From Meconema thalassinum (taxonomy: Eukaryota > Arthropoda > Insecta > Orthoptera > Tettigoniidae), in the NCBI GenBank assembly GCA_946902985.2, contig OX336389.2, positions 280,099,527-280,163,526 on the forward strand: a stretch of DNA of 64,000 bases. The letters are read 5' to 3'. A program made the position numbers and the translations under genes. The notes beneath the pieces are model-generated. The model was not told where the DNA came from, ran no database searches, and saw only the letters and a program-made list of their open reading frames with translations. Below are positions 31,670 through 41,258 of the stretch, one piece after another (position 1 is the first letter of the stretch; every line of letters starts with the position of its first letter).

Positions 31670-34090
31670 GGTGGGACGGCTACTGTAACTACACCACGTT
31701 TAGAGAGCGGTATCTACCATGTGTTGGTGGCTGAGAGGTTCAACGTGGCTTTAAAAGATCGTACAGTGCTCCCGGACGAAAGTGCAAGTGTATACCATAT
31801 CGCCAAAGGACAACGTGAGCGGCAACGTAAATATATCCACCGCCTCCGCACCAGTACTGGAAGTGTCGTCACCTCCCCTGACGCTATACGTAGTGAAATA
31901 TCATTATTTTATCAACGGTTCTACGCTAAGGCTCCCATTGATCCACAGCAGGTGACCCTATTGCTGTCATCTTGCAGTACCAAACTATCTCCGGACAACA
32001 AAACTCTGCTCAGCGCGGATATTACGGATGAAGAGATTCACTCTGTGGTTAAACGACTCCCAAACAACCGCTCACCTGGCATTGATGGACTGCCATATGA
32101 AATGTATAAACACTTCTGGCCTCTCATTGGCAAAGAATTTTGTCATGTCCTGCGTACCATCCTCCAACGTCGTGCTCTTTGTCAATCACATCACGAGGGT
32201 ACCATAGTCCTCATACCAAAAACATCCTCTCCCATGGCAGTTGGTGACTTCCGACCAGTTACTCTGCTCTGCAGTGACTATAAAGTCCTTACCAAAGTAC
32301 TTGCATGCCGATTGAAGACTGTTCTACCTGATATCATTGGTGATGAACAATGTTGCAGTATTCCTGGAAGAACTCTGTTAACAAACTTAGCGATACTACG
32401 GGACCTACACCTAAAAGCCGAAATGCTCCCCACTGAGCCAATGAGTTTTCTCACCTTAGATCTTGATAAAGCTTTCGACCGCATCAGTCATGAATACTTG
32501 TACATGGTCTTGCAACACTACGAATTTCCTGAAATCCTTATTGACTACATTCGTATGATAAATTGTAATGCTACGTCTAGAGTGCTCGTCAACGGGTTTC
32601 TTTCCCCTCTGATTCCAATACAACGATCAGTTAGGCAAGGATGTCCCCTTTCTATGCTACTTTTTGTCATTGGCCTTGAACCGTTCATTCGGACTACCCA
32701 GGTGAAGCTACAGGGTTACAAACTGTCCACACATGTTTTTGGAATGTGCGCCTATGCTGATGACGTATCAATATTGATCCGCAATGAAGAAGACATCTCC
32801 CACATCGATAGCGTCCTTCAGCTCTACCATATCGCCTCTGGAGCACAATCGAACCCCCAGAAAACTGCTTTGCTTCCGCTCAATACTAACTCAGTGATTA
32901 CCCCACAGCCCTGGTTCCGGATAGTAAATGAGGTGAACATTCTTGGCATTACCTGGAAGCAATCGCTTCTGGACACAGTGCAAGTTAACTGGACTAAGGT
33001 CATTGCCAAAGTTCGGGGAGTCCTGATCCAATTTGGTCAAAGAAACCTCAATATAGTGCAACGGGTCATGGTCCTCAACGTGTTTGCGCTCTCTAAAATA
33101 TGGTATGTCGCACAACTTTTCCCACTTCCCAAAATTTTTGAGAGCCAATTGGCAAAATATACAGGTTGGTTTATATGGCAAGGATTTTTGTTCCGAGTAC
33201 AACGGGAACAGTTGTATCTCCCATCCCGGCAAGGCGGGCTAGGGCTAACAGCTCATGGCATGAAATGCCGTGCACTCCTCTGCAAGAACGATATCACCAT
33301 TCTTTCCCAACATGACACTTTTACGAAAGCGCTATACAAAGATATTCGAAACACAGCCCGTGGTTGTGATAGAGCTTTGCCGAAGATATTTAGGGACCAT
33401 CAACAGCACCTTCTGGAAACTGTTCGCCAAATGCCATCAGGGATTGTTCCAACGACGAAAAGTATCTATAACATGTTGCGGCAAGTGGTACACTCCAAAC
33501 CGCGAATAGAGGCCACCACCCTCTATGTCCATTGGCCCACTGTTTGGAAAAATTTTGGGGCTATGTCCATTTCTTCTGCTGTACACTCCCAAGTTTTTAT
33601 CTTCCTCAACGATCTCATCCCCACCGCTCTACGGCGATATACCATCCATCTTGAAGCTTACCCATGGTGTACTATATGTGGTCAAACTGATACGGCGATA
33701 CACCGCTTTACATCATGCACGCGAGTTGCCTCCACGTGGCTGTGGTGTAAGGGAAAAGTATGTCAACTATTAAATGTGCCCTCGAATGACCTTGATGACA
33801 GGAAGTTGGTTCGGTTGTCGGTGACCGCCTTCCCCCAAATTAAACAGACTGCCATTGTGTGGATAATGGGCCAATATGTACACTTCGTGATGGACAATGA
33901 TCAACATTTCTCTTTCCTGGATCTCAGGTATCACCTGCAAAAAGAGCGTTGGAAGCTTAGTGAAAGTGGACAATTATACGATAAATATGGACACTATCTG
34001 GATTTCTTGTGATGTATTAGTCTGGTATTTATCATATCTGAAAATTCTGTAATTCTGTAAAGAGCTAATAAAAAAAAAAAAAAAAAAAAG
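31670..34090 (+). mobile_element. Tx1/L1-like non-LTR retrotransposon, 5'-truncated
   Basis: It consists of a long ORF2 fragment, a short 3' untranslated segment with AATAAA-like 'taataaaa' at about 34066, and a poly(A) run to 34089. The reading frame is open upstream to the stop at 31667, but the endonuclease domain that should precede RT is absent. The insertion is therefore 5'-truncated near 31670. I could not find matching target duplications at the two ends. Confidence 0.85.
31721..34012 (+). CDS. LINE ORF2 fragment: reverse transcriptase
   Basis: This is 763 codons without a break. RT signature positions in the frame: SPGIDGLPYEMYKHFW (about 118-133), FRPVTLLCSDYKVLTK (178-192), LTLDLDKAFDRISHEYL (244-260), RQGCPLSMLLFVIGLEP (305-321) and the active-site box CAYADDVSIL (343-352). 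The thumb and C-terminal domain follow, with a zinc-binding-like CTICGQTDTAIHRFTSC near residue 650. The order and motif wording fit the Tx1 group of the L1 superfamily. The first codon here is GTG and the frame runs on upstream without ATG, so the true start was lost by truncation. The enzyme would copy its own RNA at the target site. The intact frame suggests recent insertion. Confidence 0.9.
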   Translation: MLVAERFNVALKDRTVLPDESASVYHIAKGQRERQRKYIHRLRTSTGSVVTSPDAIRSEISLFYQRFYAKAPIDPQQVTLLLSSCSTKLSPDNKTLLSADITDEEIHSVVKRLPNNRSPGIDGLPYEMYKHFWPLIGKEFCHVLRTILQRRALCQSHHEGTIVLIPKTSSPMAVGDFRPVTLLCSDYKVLTKVLACRLKTVLPDIIGDEQCCSIPGRTLLTNLAILRDLHLKAEMLPTEPMSFLTLDLDKAFDRISHEYLYMVLQHYEFPEILIDYIRMINCNATSRVLVNGFLSPLIPIQRSVRQGCPLSMLLFVIGLEPFIRTTQVKLQGYKLSTHVFGMCAYADDVSILIRNEEDISHIDSVLQLYHIASGAQSNPQKTALLPLNTNSVITPQPWFRIVNEVNILGITWKQSLLDTVQVNWTKVIAKVRGVLIQFGQRNLNIVQRVMVLNVFALSKIWYVAQLFPLPKIFESQLAKYTGWFIWQGFLFRVQREQLYLPSRQGGLGLTAHGMKCRALLCKNDITILSQHDTFTKALYKDIRNTARGCDRALPKIFRDHQQHLLETVRQMPSGIVPTTKSIYNMLRQVVHSKPRIEATTLYVHWPTVWKNFGAMSISSAVHSQVFIFLNDLIPTALRRYTIHLEAYPWCTICGQTDTAIHRFTSCTRVASTWLWCKGKVCQLLNVPSNDLDDRKLVRLSVTAFPQIKQTAIVWIMGQYVHFVMDNDQHFSFLDLRYHLQKERWKLSESGQLYDKYGHYLDFL

Positions 34091-34359
34091 AGGTTTAAAG
34101 CCTGACCGTACATGATGGGCGCGAGCGGGTTGAATTCTGCTTCGAATCCAGTAGTAGGCAAACTTTTTTGAACGAAAGCCCACATTCCATTTTAGTGGGG
34201 ATGTAACTACATTGCCACATGCATTGCCTTACGACGTATTTTTGTGACGAATACGTTGAATTTTGCTGATTTATTTACGAGAATACGATCGAACTGGTAC
34301 GTTATGCCACGTGACCTGTAATGGCAGCAAATTTAAAAACTGGCATGAATATTAATATA

Positions 34360-34690
34360 ACATATCGAAGTGTCACTCCGGAGGTCCGGGCTCGATTCCC
34401 AGCTTTGCCAAGAAATGTAATATTTGTCTGTGGGCTGAAATTGGGTACACGTAGCCTCGTGAAGCAAATATGAGAAGAAGTGGGTTCGATTCCCACCTCA
34501 GCCACCCTGGAAATGGTTTTCCGTGGTTTCCCACTTCTACTCCGGCCAAATTCCGGGACGGATTCTATCTTAAGGCCACGGCCGCCTCCTTCCCAATCCT
34601 TAATTGCAAATACACACATCATTATAAGCCCGCAATAACTCAGGTTATCAGACAAATTCTACACACACTCCCAAGTAAACGGGGCTAAAT
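34360..34690 (+). repeat. SINE-D copy
   Basis: B boxes at 34389-34399 (GGCTCGATTCC, one change) and 34483-34493 (GGTTCGATTCC, perfect), then 'ggttttccgtggtttcccac' and 'aaggccacggccgcctcctt'. The 3' end 'gtaaacggggctaaataacc' with 'agcccctca' leads into an (aac)n tail. It is on the opposite strand to most other SINE-D copies. Confidence 0.85.
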
Positions 34691-34871
34691 AACCGCGATG
34701 TTCTAGCCCCTCACATGAAACAAAACAACAACATATCGAAGGATATTCTGATCGCCAGTGCTTGCATCGAAGTATACGTATTCCTTAGAATTTCCCATGG
34801 TATTATTAGCATACTTTCGATTTTTGCAAAAAATGAAAGAAGACTTATGAGATCTACACAGGGCCAAAAAT

Positions 34872-34894
34872 TGTGTGTCTGTGTGTGAGTGTGT

Positions 34895-34931
<37 letters not shown>

Positions 34932-34957
34932 AGACTGTGTGTCTGTGTGTGTGCGAG
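34872..34957. repeat. (GT)n microsatellite, interrupted
   Basis: GT dinucleotides with a few 'ct' and 'ga' interruptions. Located 20 bp before the 293-bp satellite. Confidence 0.95.
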
Positions 34958-34976
34958 TGTATGTACTCTGAATGTC

Positions 34977-36225
34977 TGCCCCCACCCTATCAATTCGAAC
35001 ACGGTGAAACGTAATTGAACGAAATTTGGTACAGAGGTAGAACTAGCAAAGGGCTCCTCAGTGTCATGTTTTATATCGCCGCCATCTTGACGGAAACGTA
35101 ATGGCGGCCACCCAAATGTTCAAAGCTTAAATCAAATTACGAATAACCTAATCATCCGATCTCTACCAAATTTTGCAACAACATATATTTATATGGCGAG
35201 CGTCTTTTGACTAAATTACAAGGTAATCAGCCCAATAGTTTGCAGATGGCGGCCATGTATGTGTGCAAATCGATTCCCCCTATCAATTCAAACACGGTGA
35301 AACCGAATTGAACGATATTTGGTACAGGGGTAGCACTAGCGAAGGACACCTCAGTGTTATGTTTTATATCGCCGCCATCTTGACGAAAACGTATTGGCGG
35401 CCTCCAAAATGTTCAAAGCTTAAATTAAATTACGACTAACCTAATCATCCGATCTCCACCAAATTTTGCAACAACATATACTTATATGGCGAGCGTCGTT
35501 TGTTTGAACTACAAGGTCATCATCCAATTATTGTGCAGATGGTGGCCATGTATGTGTGCAAATTGATTCCCCCAACCAATTCAAACACGGTGAAACCGAA
35601 TTGAACGAAATTTGGTACAGAGATAGCACTAGCGAAGGGGACTCCAGTGCCATGTTTTATATTGCCGCCATCTTGACGAAAACGTAATGGCGGCCATCCT
35701 AATGTTAAAAGCTTGAATCAAATTACGACCAACCTAATATTCTGATCTCTACCAAATTTTGCAACAACATACCTTTATGTATAGAAAATCTTTTGACCAC
35801 ACTACAAGGTCATCAGGCCAATAATGTGCGGATGACGGCCATGTATGTGTGCAAATCGATTCCCCCTATCTTTTCAAACACGGTGAAACCGAATGGAACG
35901 AAGTTTGGTACACCTCAGTGTCATGTTGTATATCGCCGCCATCTTGACCGAAACGGAATGGCGGCCACCGAAATGTTAAAAGCTGAAATCAAATTACGAC
36001 GAACCTAATCATTTGATCTCTACCAAATTTGTCAACAACATACCTTTTTGTGGGAAGCATCTCTTGACTGAACTACGAGGTCATCAACCCAATAGTTCGC
36101 AGATAGCGGCCATGTATGTGTCCAAATCGATTCCCCATATCAATTCAAACACGGTGAAACCGAATTGAATGATTTTTTTACAGAGGTAGCACTAGCAAAG
36201 GGCACATCATATTCATGTATAATAT
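34977..36225. repeat. 293-bp satellite, 4.2 units, with YY1/PHO-like motifs
   Basis: The anchor 'acggtgaaac' lies at 35001, 35294, 35587, 35880 and 36151: three exact 293-bp steps and one of 271. Each full unit has, in order, the 'aacgaaatttggtaca' block, 'gccgccatcttgac', a second inverted site 'taatggcggcc', 'accaaattttgcaacaacat', and 'gatggcggccatgtatgtg'. The fourth unit and the trailing partial unit have small deletions. ORFs do not follow the period and 293 is not a multiple of three, so it is non-coding. Confidence 0.93.
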
Positions 36226-37005
36226 CCGTATAGCACGTTGTATTTCAAGAAGCTACTACAACTAACATTCAATTACAAAAGGACAACGAATTATAACAAT
36301 ACCCATTCATTTAGGAGAAAGTAGGCTATACGTTCTTTACCGAACATCTTGTTTTGTTTTTAAATTTTAACAAATAGTCTTAGCATATCTTTAGGCCTGT
36401 ATCACACGACACTCGCTGACAAGGAAGCTGCTGTGATCGCTGGTACAAAATCCTGTATGATTCTGTTCTCTTCGTCAGTATACCCGCTTGTATTACCGAA
36501 GTGTATCACACGCTAGCATTTTGTACGCTAAGTTGTATGAAATAAAACCGAAGGGCTGTCGTTGAGGGCATTATTTGCAGTTAATTCTCCTTAATAACGC
36601 AAAACGGTCGCGAAACTTGCTTTAAGTAAATTAGAAAACATGACTGGTACTGAATGCATTCCAATCAATATTTAAGATCTAACTGTAATAATTCAATATT
36701 TTACCATACGTGTTAATAAGAAGCGCTACAAAACCTCCAGAGTGTGTTGAAAATGTGTGCAAGTGTTATTGCGCCCGCTCGCTCTTTCGAAGATCCCGGG
36801 TTCAAGACTATCCAACGGCAGACTTTTAAATTTCTTTTTAATTATTTTATTATACCCTCCCTACCTCGTACAGCAAGATTTCAACTTGGTTTTGTTCACA
36901 TTATCTACGAAGACGATAGGGAAAGTTATTTTCTTGTCTCATTTAAATGGCTATTTTCCCTAAATACTGTTCAAAACCATGGATGGATAGTATTCGTTAT
37001 AATTA
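36226..37005. other. No gene seen
   Basis: The 120-codon ORF at 36744-37106 runs from unique sequence into SINE-D and is not credible. A tRNA-like head relic may lie at 36765-36830. Confidence 0.4.
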
Positions 37006-37485
37006 TTATATTTTTAGTCGATTTTACCCTCCATGTTAGGTTTCCCCACGGACTCGGCGAGGGATCCCATCATTACCGCCTCTACGGGCAGTGTCCTGCA
37101 GCTTGAAACATCTCGTCTGGGGGATACAACTGGGGAGGTGGGATCAGCCTCACCTGCAAAGCGAATAGGGTCCTCTTGACGGATGGGAAGGGAGGGGAAG
37201 ATCGGGAGGGACAGGCAAGGAAGAGGGAAGGAGGCGGCCGTGGCCGTACGGTAGGTAACATCCCGGTATTTGCCCGAAGGCGAAGTGGGAAGCCACGGAA
37301 AACCACTTTGAGGATGGGTGAGGTGGGAATCGAACCCCTCAACTTATTTGGACCACCCGAGGCTGAGCAGACCCCGTCCCAGTCCTCATACCACTTTTCA
37401 AATTTCGTGGCAGAGCCGGGAATCGAACCCAGGACGTCCGGGGTGACAGCTAATCACGCTGACCACTACGCAACGGAGGCGACTC
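37006..37485 (-). repeat. SINE-D, full-length, 15-bp target duplication
   Basis: B boxes on the minus strand at 37429-37439 and 37326-37336 (103 bp apart), with the same body as 27263-27730, including the distal 'cccacggactcggcgaggga' region. The flanks tattcgttataatta (36991-37005) and tattcgtgataatta (37486-37500) match at 14 of 15 positions. This defines the whole element as 480 bp, long for a SINE. Confidence 0.93.
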
Positions 37486-37559
37486 TATTCGTGATAATTA
37501 GAATTTTAATAGTTCAATATTTATCCCAGAATAATAATATAACACGTTCTGTAATTACT

Positions 37560-37785
37560 GCCTTGCTGCGAGGCTGAACGGTAACGTTCTCGCTTGCTGT
37601 GCCCAAGGTTGCAGGTTCGTATCCTGGCGCAGTCAGCTGGCTTTTGAGGGTGCACAAATGCGAGGGAGCCGTGTCAGTAGATTTACTGGCACGTTGAAGA
37701 TACCCTTCGGAGCAAAATTCCGGCACCCCGACGTCTCTAAAAGCCAGAGTAGTTAAAAGGGACGTAAAACCAATAACATTATAAT
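37560..37785 (+). repeat. SINE-A copy
   Basis: Nearly full-length. The A box is degraded and the B-box region reads 'gcaggttcgtatcctgg'. The body and tail match 24474-24701 with scattered substitutions. Confidence 0.88.
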
Positions 37786-37789
37786 TATC

Positions 37790-37860
37790 TGTATTTACTG
37801 TATGTTTGGGGCAGATGACCTCGTAGTTCCGCCCCTTAAAACCTCACTAACTAACTTTTA
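37790..37860. repeat. Repeat-F-like 3' end fragment
   Basis: 'ggcagatgacctcgtagttc' and 'cgccccttaaaac' resemble the end region of repeat F in inverted sense. A short fragment adjoining SINE-A. Confidence 0.4.
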
Positions 37861-37944
37861 CTGTAAGTGTATAGCAATCGCTTTTCGCACAGAAGCCGTT
37901 GAAAGGAATTTTAGTTTCGGTCTGATGTATTTATTCGTGAGCCT

Positions 37945-37976
37945 ACCCACATAACAAATCTATTTGTTATGTGGGT
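37945..37976. other. Perfect 15-bp hairpin
   Basis: The arms acccacataacaaat and atttgttatgtgggt are exact complements separated by two bases. No uridine run or gene context suggests a terminator. It could be two abutted element ends or a cruciform-prone palindrome. Confidence 0.85.
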
Positions 37977-38528
37977 CGTCTGATTTAGTCGGAGTTTTCA
38001 TTTAAACAAAGGTGGTCAAAATTTCGAACACTTGCTACCTTGAATATACAGGATACCTTGCTTTCGTTCTACAGATCGTTATGTCGTCGTCCAATCTGGC
38101 TGCGTACCATCGGAAAAGTACGGTCCTTTTGAGGACCAAATAAAAAATCACTCGTTGGAACAGATAGATATGCGTCTATAATACATCCACAATAAACGAC
38201 ATTAAGCAAAAAAAATGTACTAGTTCAAGGTTCGAACCTACTACAATGCGACTTCGTTGACGCTACTCTAGCAATTCTTGATTTAGCCACCATAGCTACC
38301 GAGAACCATAGTGTATTGCTGGCATGTATTGAATCTATTCGTAGACACTTCCTGTCCAAACGTAAGAAGGTGTTATTCGGAGCTCTGATCGTTTCAATCA
38401 TGCATTATATTTGAGGTCATTGAAAGAACACTGCCACTATTGATTTCTACTATATTCGCGAGGATGTACTCAACAGTAAAGTTGTACAATGGACGTACTA
38501 ATGTTTTTAGGATGACTGTGATATACGC

Positions 38529-38590
38529 GTTAGTTGGGTTGCCTTCCTCCAAAAAAAATAAGGGGCGGGTGGACCACACTGTATAATAGT
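38529..38590 (-). repeat. hAT-related fragment
   Basis: On the minus strand, 'cagtgtggtccacccgcccc' and 'ttatttttt', followed by 'caacccaactaac', matches the sequence just downstream of the hAT remnant (31336-31388). Probably the 3' part of the same transposon family. Confidence 0.55.
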
Positions 38591-38767
38591 GTAAGTTGTA
38601 AATCAAAACAGTAATGTTAACTCTTTCCATGTTAACACTATCAAGTGAGCAAGATGATTGTATTAATAAAAAGTATCATAAAATGGTCTTAGTTGTGTTT
38701 GACATTAACCAAACATAAAACATCACAACAAATTGGTACAAAAAGTGATGCCAGATAGCCTTAAAAT

Positions 38768-38881
38768 TCATAATTTTGCTCTGAATTATACAAAAGTTTC
38801 CCGGGGAGAACCCCGGGCCCCCTATCCTTTGGGACCCTCGGTTGTACACCCCCGGAAATAAAATCCTATATACGCCCCTGG
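38768..38881. repeat. Transposon-end-like GC-rich block
   Basis: Holds the hairpin 'cccggggagaaccccggg' and ends in 'atatacgcccctg'. Read in reverse this gives the CAGGGGCGTAT type of terminus common in hAT-like elements. The opposite end was not found. Confidence 0.4.
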
Positions 38882-38889
38882 CATCCAGT

Positions 38890-39999
38890 AAGACACCACT
38901 GACCAAATTTCCCAACCTGAAGTGTTTTGCATAGATTATACGGGCGCTATGGTGCTTACTATTTATTGGGCTAGTTAATATTATATTCGGCTTAAGTTAC
39001 GTGCATAATATTCATTCATATATTGGCACATATTTTCGGATTCGTGATATTCTCTTTTAATAAAAAACATAAAACCACTCTAAATCACGGGGATGAAGCT
39101 ACGATACGAGTAACTGACAACACTGGGTACTTCACCGCCACCCCACCACGAGCGCTGCTAGGGCAAAAGGTCGCCTCGTAATTGGCTGACTTGGGTTTGG
39201 TGTTGTGTGTTGTCCATAACATGGCGGCTCCGCATGCTTGAAACACGTTACGGTAACTGTTCTTTATCCTGATTTTGAGAGATATTTAAGTCACTTGTAT
39301 GTTAAAATTACTCGCAATAGCGAATATTGTTCCTGTATAACACGATACTGTCGTATTTCTTCAACTTATAATCGTGCTCCATACTTTTCATTCGCAAACC
39401 GTATTTGTCAAATGCGGGTGTTGCTCACGCCAAAGAATATGGGTCATACGACATCGGCGTTAACAGATCTGAATTAAACCATCCAGTCCAAAGTCTCAAG
39501 TTGGTGCGATTTTTAAAAATGGAAATGTGTCCTTAAATAAAATACGGATTGGAGTGACCCGGTTAAATAAAATTTAAAAAAACATAGCCTATTCGGGAGC
39601 TAATAATTCCATACTGGTAGTTGGCTGCCACACCACTAGGCGTGCTGCAGTAGTTTCTTGTTTCCATGCTTTACCATGCGTCATTCACTTCTATTATATT
39701 TGGTGTTCTGTGCTCTAAATATTATATTAACTTCACGGGACGCTACATTTTCACACAATGTAAGTAACTTCGAAATAACACTTCAGAGGACCGCGCGTAC
39801 CCATGGACGATTGTCGCCTAGCTATTAGCCTGTGGGTTATGGGTGCCATCAGCCATATTACCCTAGTGTTAGGTCATAGGGTGCTGCTTCTCATTCAAGC
39901 TGCGATTCAATTGCACTCACGAACAGTAGCGACTCTCCCATGAACCGGTTGACTCTGTGAACAACCATCTTCCCTCTGAATTAAGTTACGTATCTAAAT
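38890..39999. other. No gene; one YY1-like site
   Basis: 'aacatggcggc' at 39218-39228 matches the YY1 consensus, as in some TATA-less promoters. It sits in a locally GC-rich stretch (39115-39230). A 79-codon ORF follows (39238-39477) with no recognisable domain. I cannot show that it is transcribed. Confidence 0.3.
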
Positions 40000-40234
40000 G
40001 GGTAGCGTGCTAGGCTTTGGCCCAAAGTGCCCCGGGTTCGATTCCCGGCCGTACCATCAGGGATTTTAATCTTCTGGGGTTAATTCCCATCGCTTGGGGA
40101 CTGAGTGTATGTGCCGTCTTCATCATCACCTCATCCTCATTACGACGCGCCGGTCGCCCACGGGCGTCAACTAGAAAGACCTGATCTCGGCCTCTCCGGA
40201 GGCCACACGATCATCATCAACATCATCATTTCAC
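40000..40234 (+). repeat. SINE-E, tRNA-derived
   Basis: Head 'tagcgtgctagg' (40003-40014, A-box position) and a perfect B box GGTTCGATTCC (40035-40045). The body includes 'gattttaatcttctggggtt', then 'gtcgcccacgggcgtc' and 'tcggcctctccggaggccac', and the tail is (atc)n. The 3' block also occurs at 8465-8540 in opposite orientation. Confidence 0.88.
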
Positions 40235-40385
40235 TAAATGATTGCCTCACGAGGCTGAGTGTACCCCGTTCCAGCCCTCAGACCAGAATTGCATTTCTTG
40301 GCAGTACCGAGAGTCAAACCCAGGCCTCCGCGGTGACAGCCAAAAATTCTAGCTACTAAGGAAATGAGGCGGAGTTTCCATATAA
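40235..40385 (-). repeat. SINE-D fragment
   Basis: Plus-strand text 'gattgcctcacgaggctgag', 'ccccgttccagccctcagac' and 'caggcctccgcggtgacagc' matches the head half of SINE-D copies (compare 24420-24460 and 27595-27710). It directly abuts the SINE-E tail. Confidence 0.7.
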
Positions 40386-40389
40386 AGAA

Positions 40390-41163
40390 CCAGCCCATCT
40401 CTACACTGAAACCAATCAGACGAGCCTGAATGGATGGTTTCATTACGAACGAATTGCGATGAACAAAACAGGCCACATTAATATAGTCCGAAGGAAGCTG
40501 AGCGAGCATATATTGTCTTCAGGGGAATCTTGACAGCCCACGCCATCATGGTAAATAAATAAACATTGCAGCGCTATCGCAAGTTACTTAGGCCAGGATT
40601 CACCCATGCGAGAGAGAAGAAAGGAAGAGGTGTGGATTTTCAACTACGATACCACGTGATATTAAGCTCCCACAAAGTAACCAGCGATATTAAACTCACT
40701 TATGAAAAGTAAATGAGGAACATAAATCTAAATTCAATTTTATATTTTACAGTGGGTTAATTGTATTAATAATTAATGATCCAATTAATTGCGCAGAAAC
40801 TGGGCTAAAGTGAGTTATCCATATTCCCGGGCTTACATCTGACGCCAAGACCCGAACGGGAAATATCCTTTTTGTGCAGAGAAAAATAGACGCTCCCTGA
40901 ATTAGGTTAAAACGTACGATTGGATTTCAAATCCATTTACATACTGTATTTGGAACCTGTGAATCACAAGGTTTCAGAAAATAAGGGTAACTAATTTCTT
41001 AACCCCTTTTTACAGGAATTGAGATCACGTGACTAGATCTCGGTTCCAGTCCGGCTTCAAAACAGATAGCAGCACCATAGTAGATTCACATACAGTACAG
41101 TCTAAGATCGCCTATGAGAGACGAAAGCCTGTGTCCGTTGACCTAAGGTTTGAGTGACAAAGA
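40390..41163. other. No gene seen
   Basis: No recognisable ORF, repeat or element end. Confidence 0.5.
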
Positions 41164-41258
41164 AATTGAAATATAACAGTCTCCCTCTATCCTTAGGGTA
41201 GAATTGATAATGGAAATACATTTTTTGTACTCACTCTTTGAACTTGAAGGTAGAACCA
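41164..41258. repeat. Inverted repeat, left arm (95 bp)
   Basis: The reverse complement of this segment matches 44911-45004 with a single one-base indel in a T/A run and no substitution. The outer end reads 'aattgaaatataacagtctc'; the inner end reads 'cttgaaggtagaacca'. The bases aatt stand at both outer ends and could be a 4-bp target duplication, or simply part of the repeat. Confidence 0.92.

Noticed and set aside
34703..35002. His/Thr-rich 99-codon minus-strand ORF
   Set aside because: It is a translation of the (GT)n microsatellite.
35793..36008. ORF in the 293-bp satellite as a gene
   Set aside because: The period is not a multiple of three and the frame is not preserved between units.
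39218..39228. A confident host promoter at the YY1-like site
   Set aside because: A single short motif without TATA, initiator, downstream exon or conservation data is not enough.
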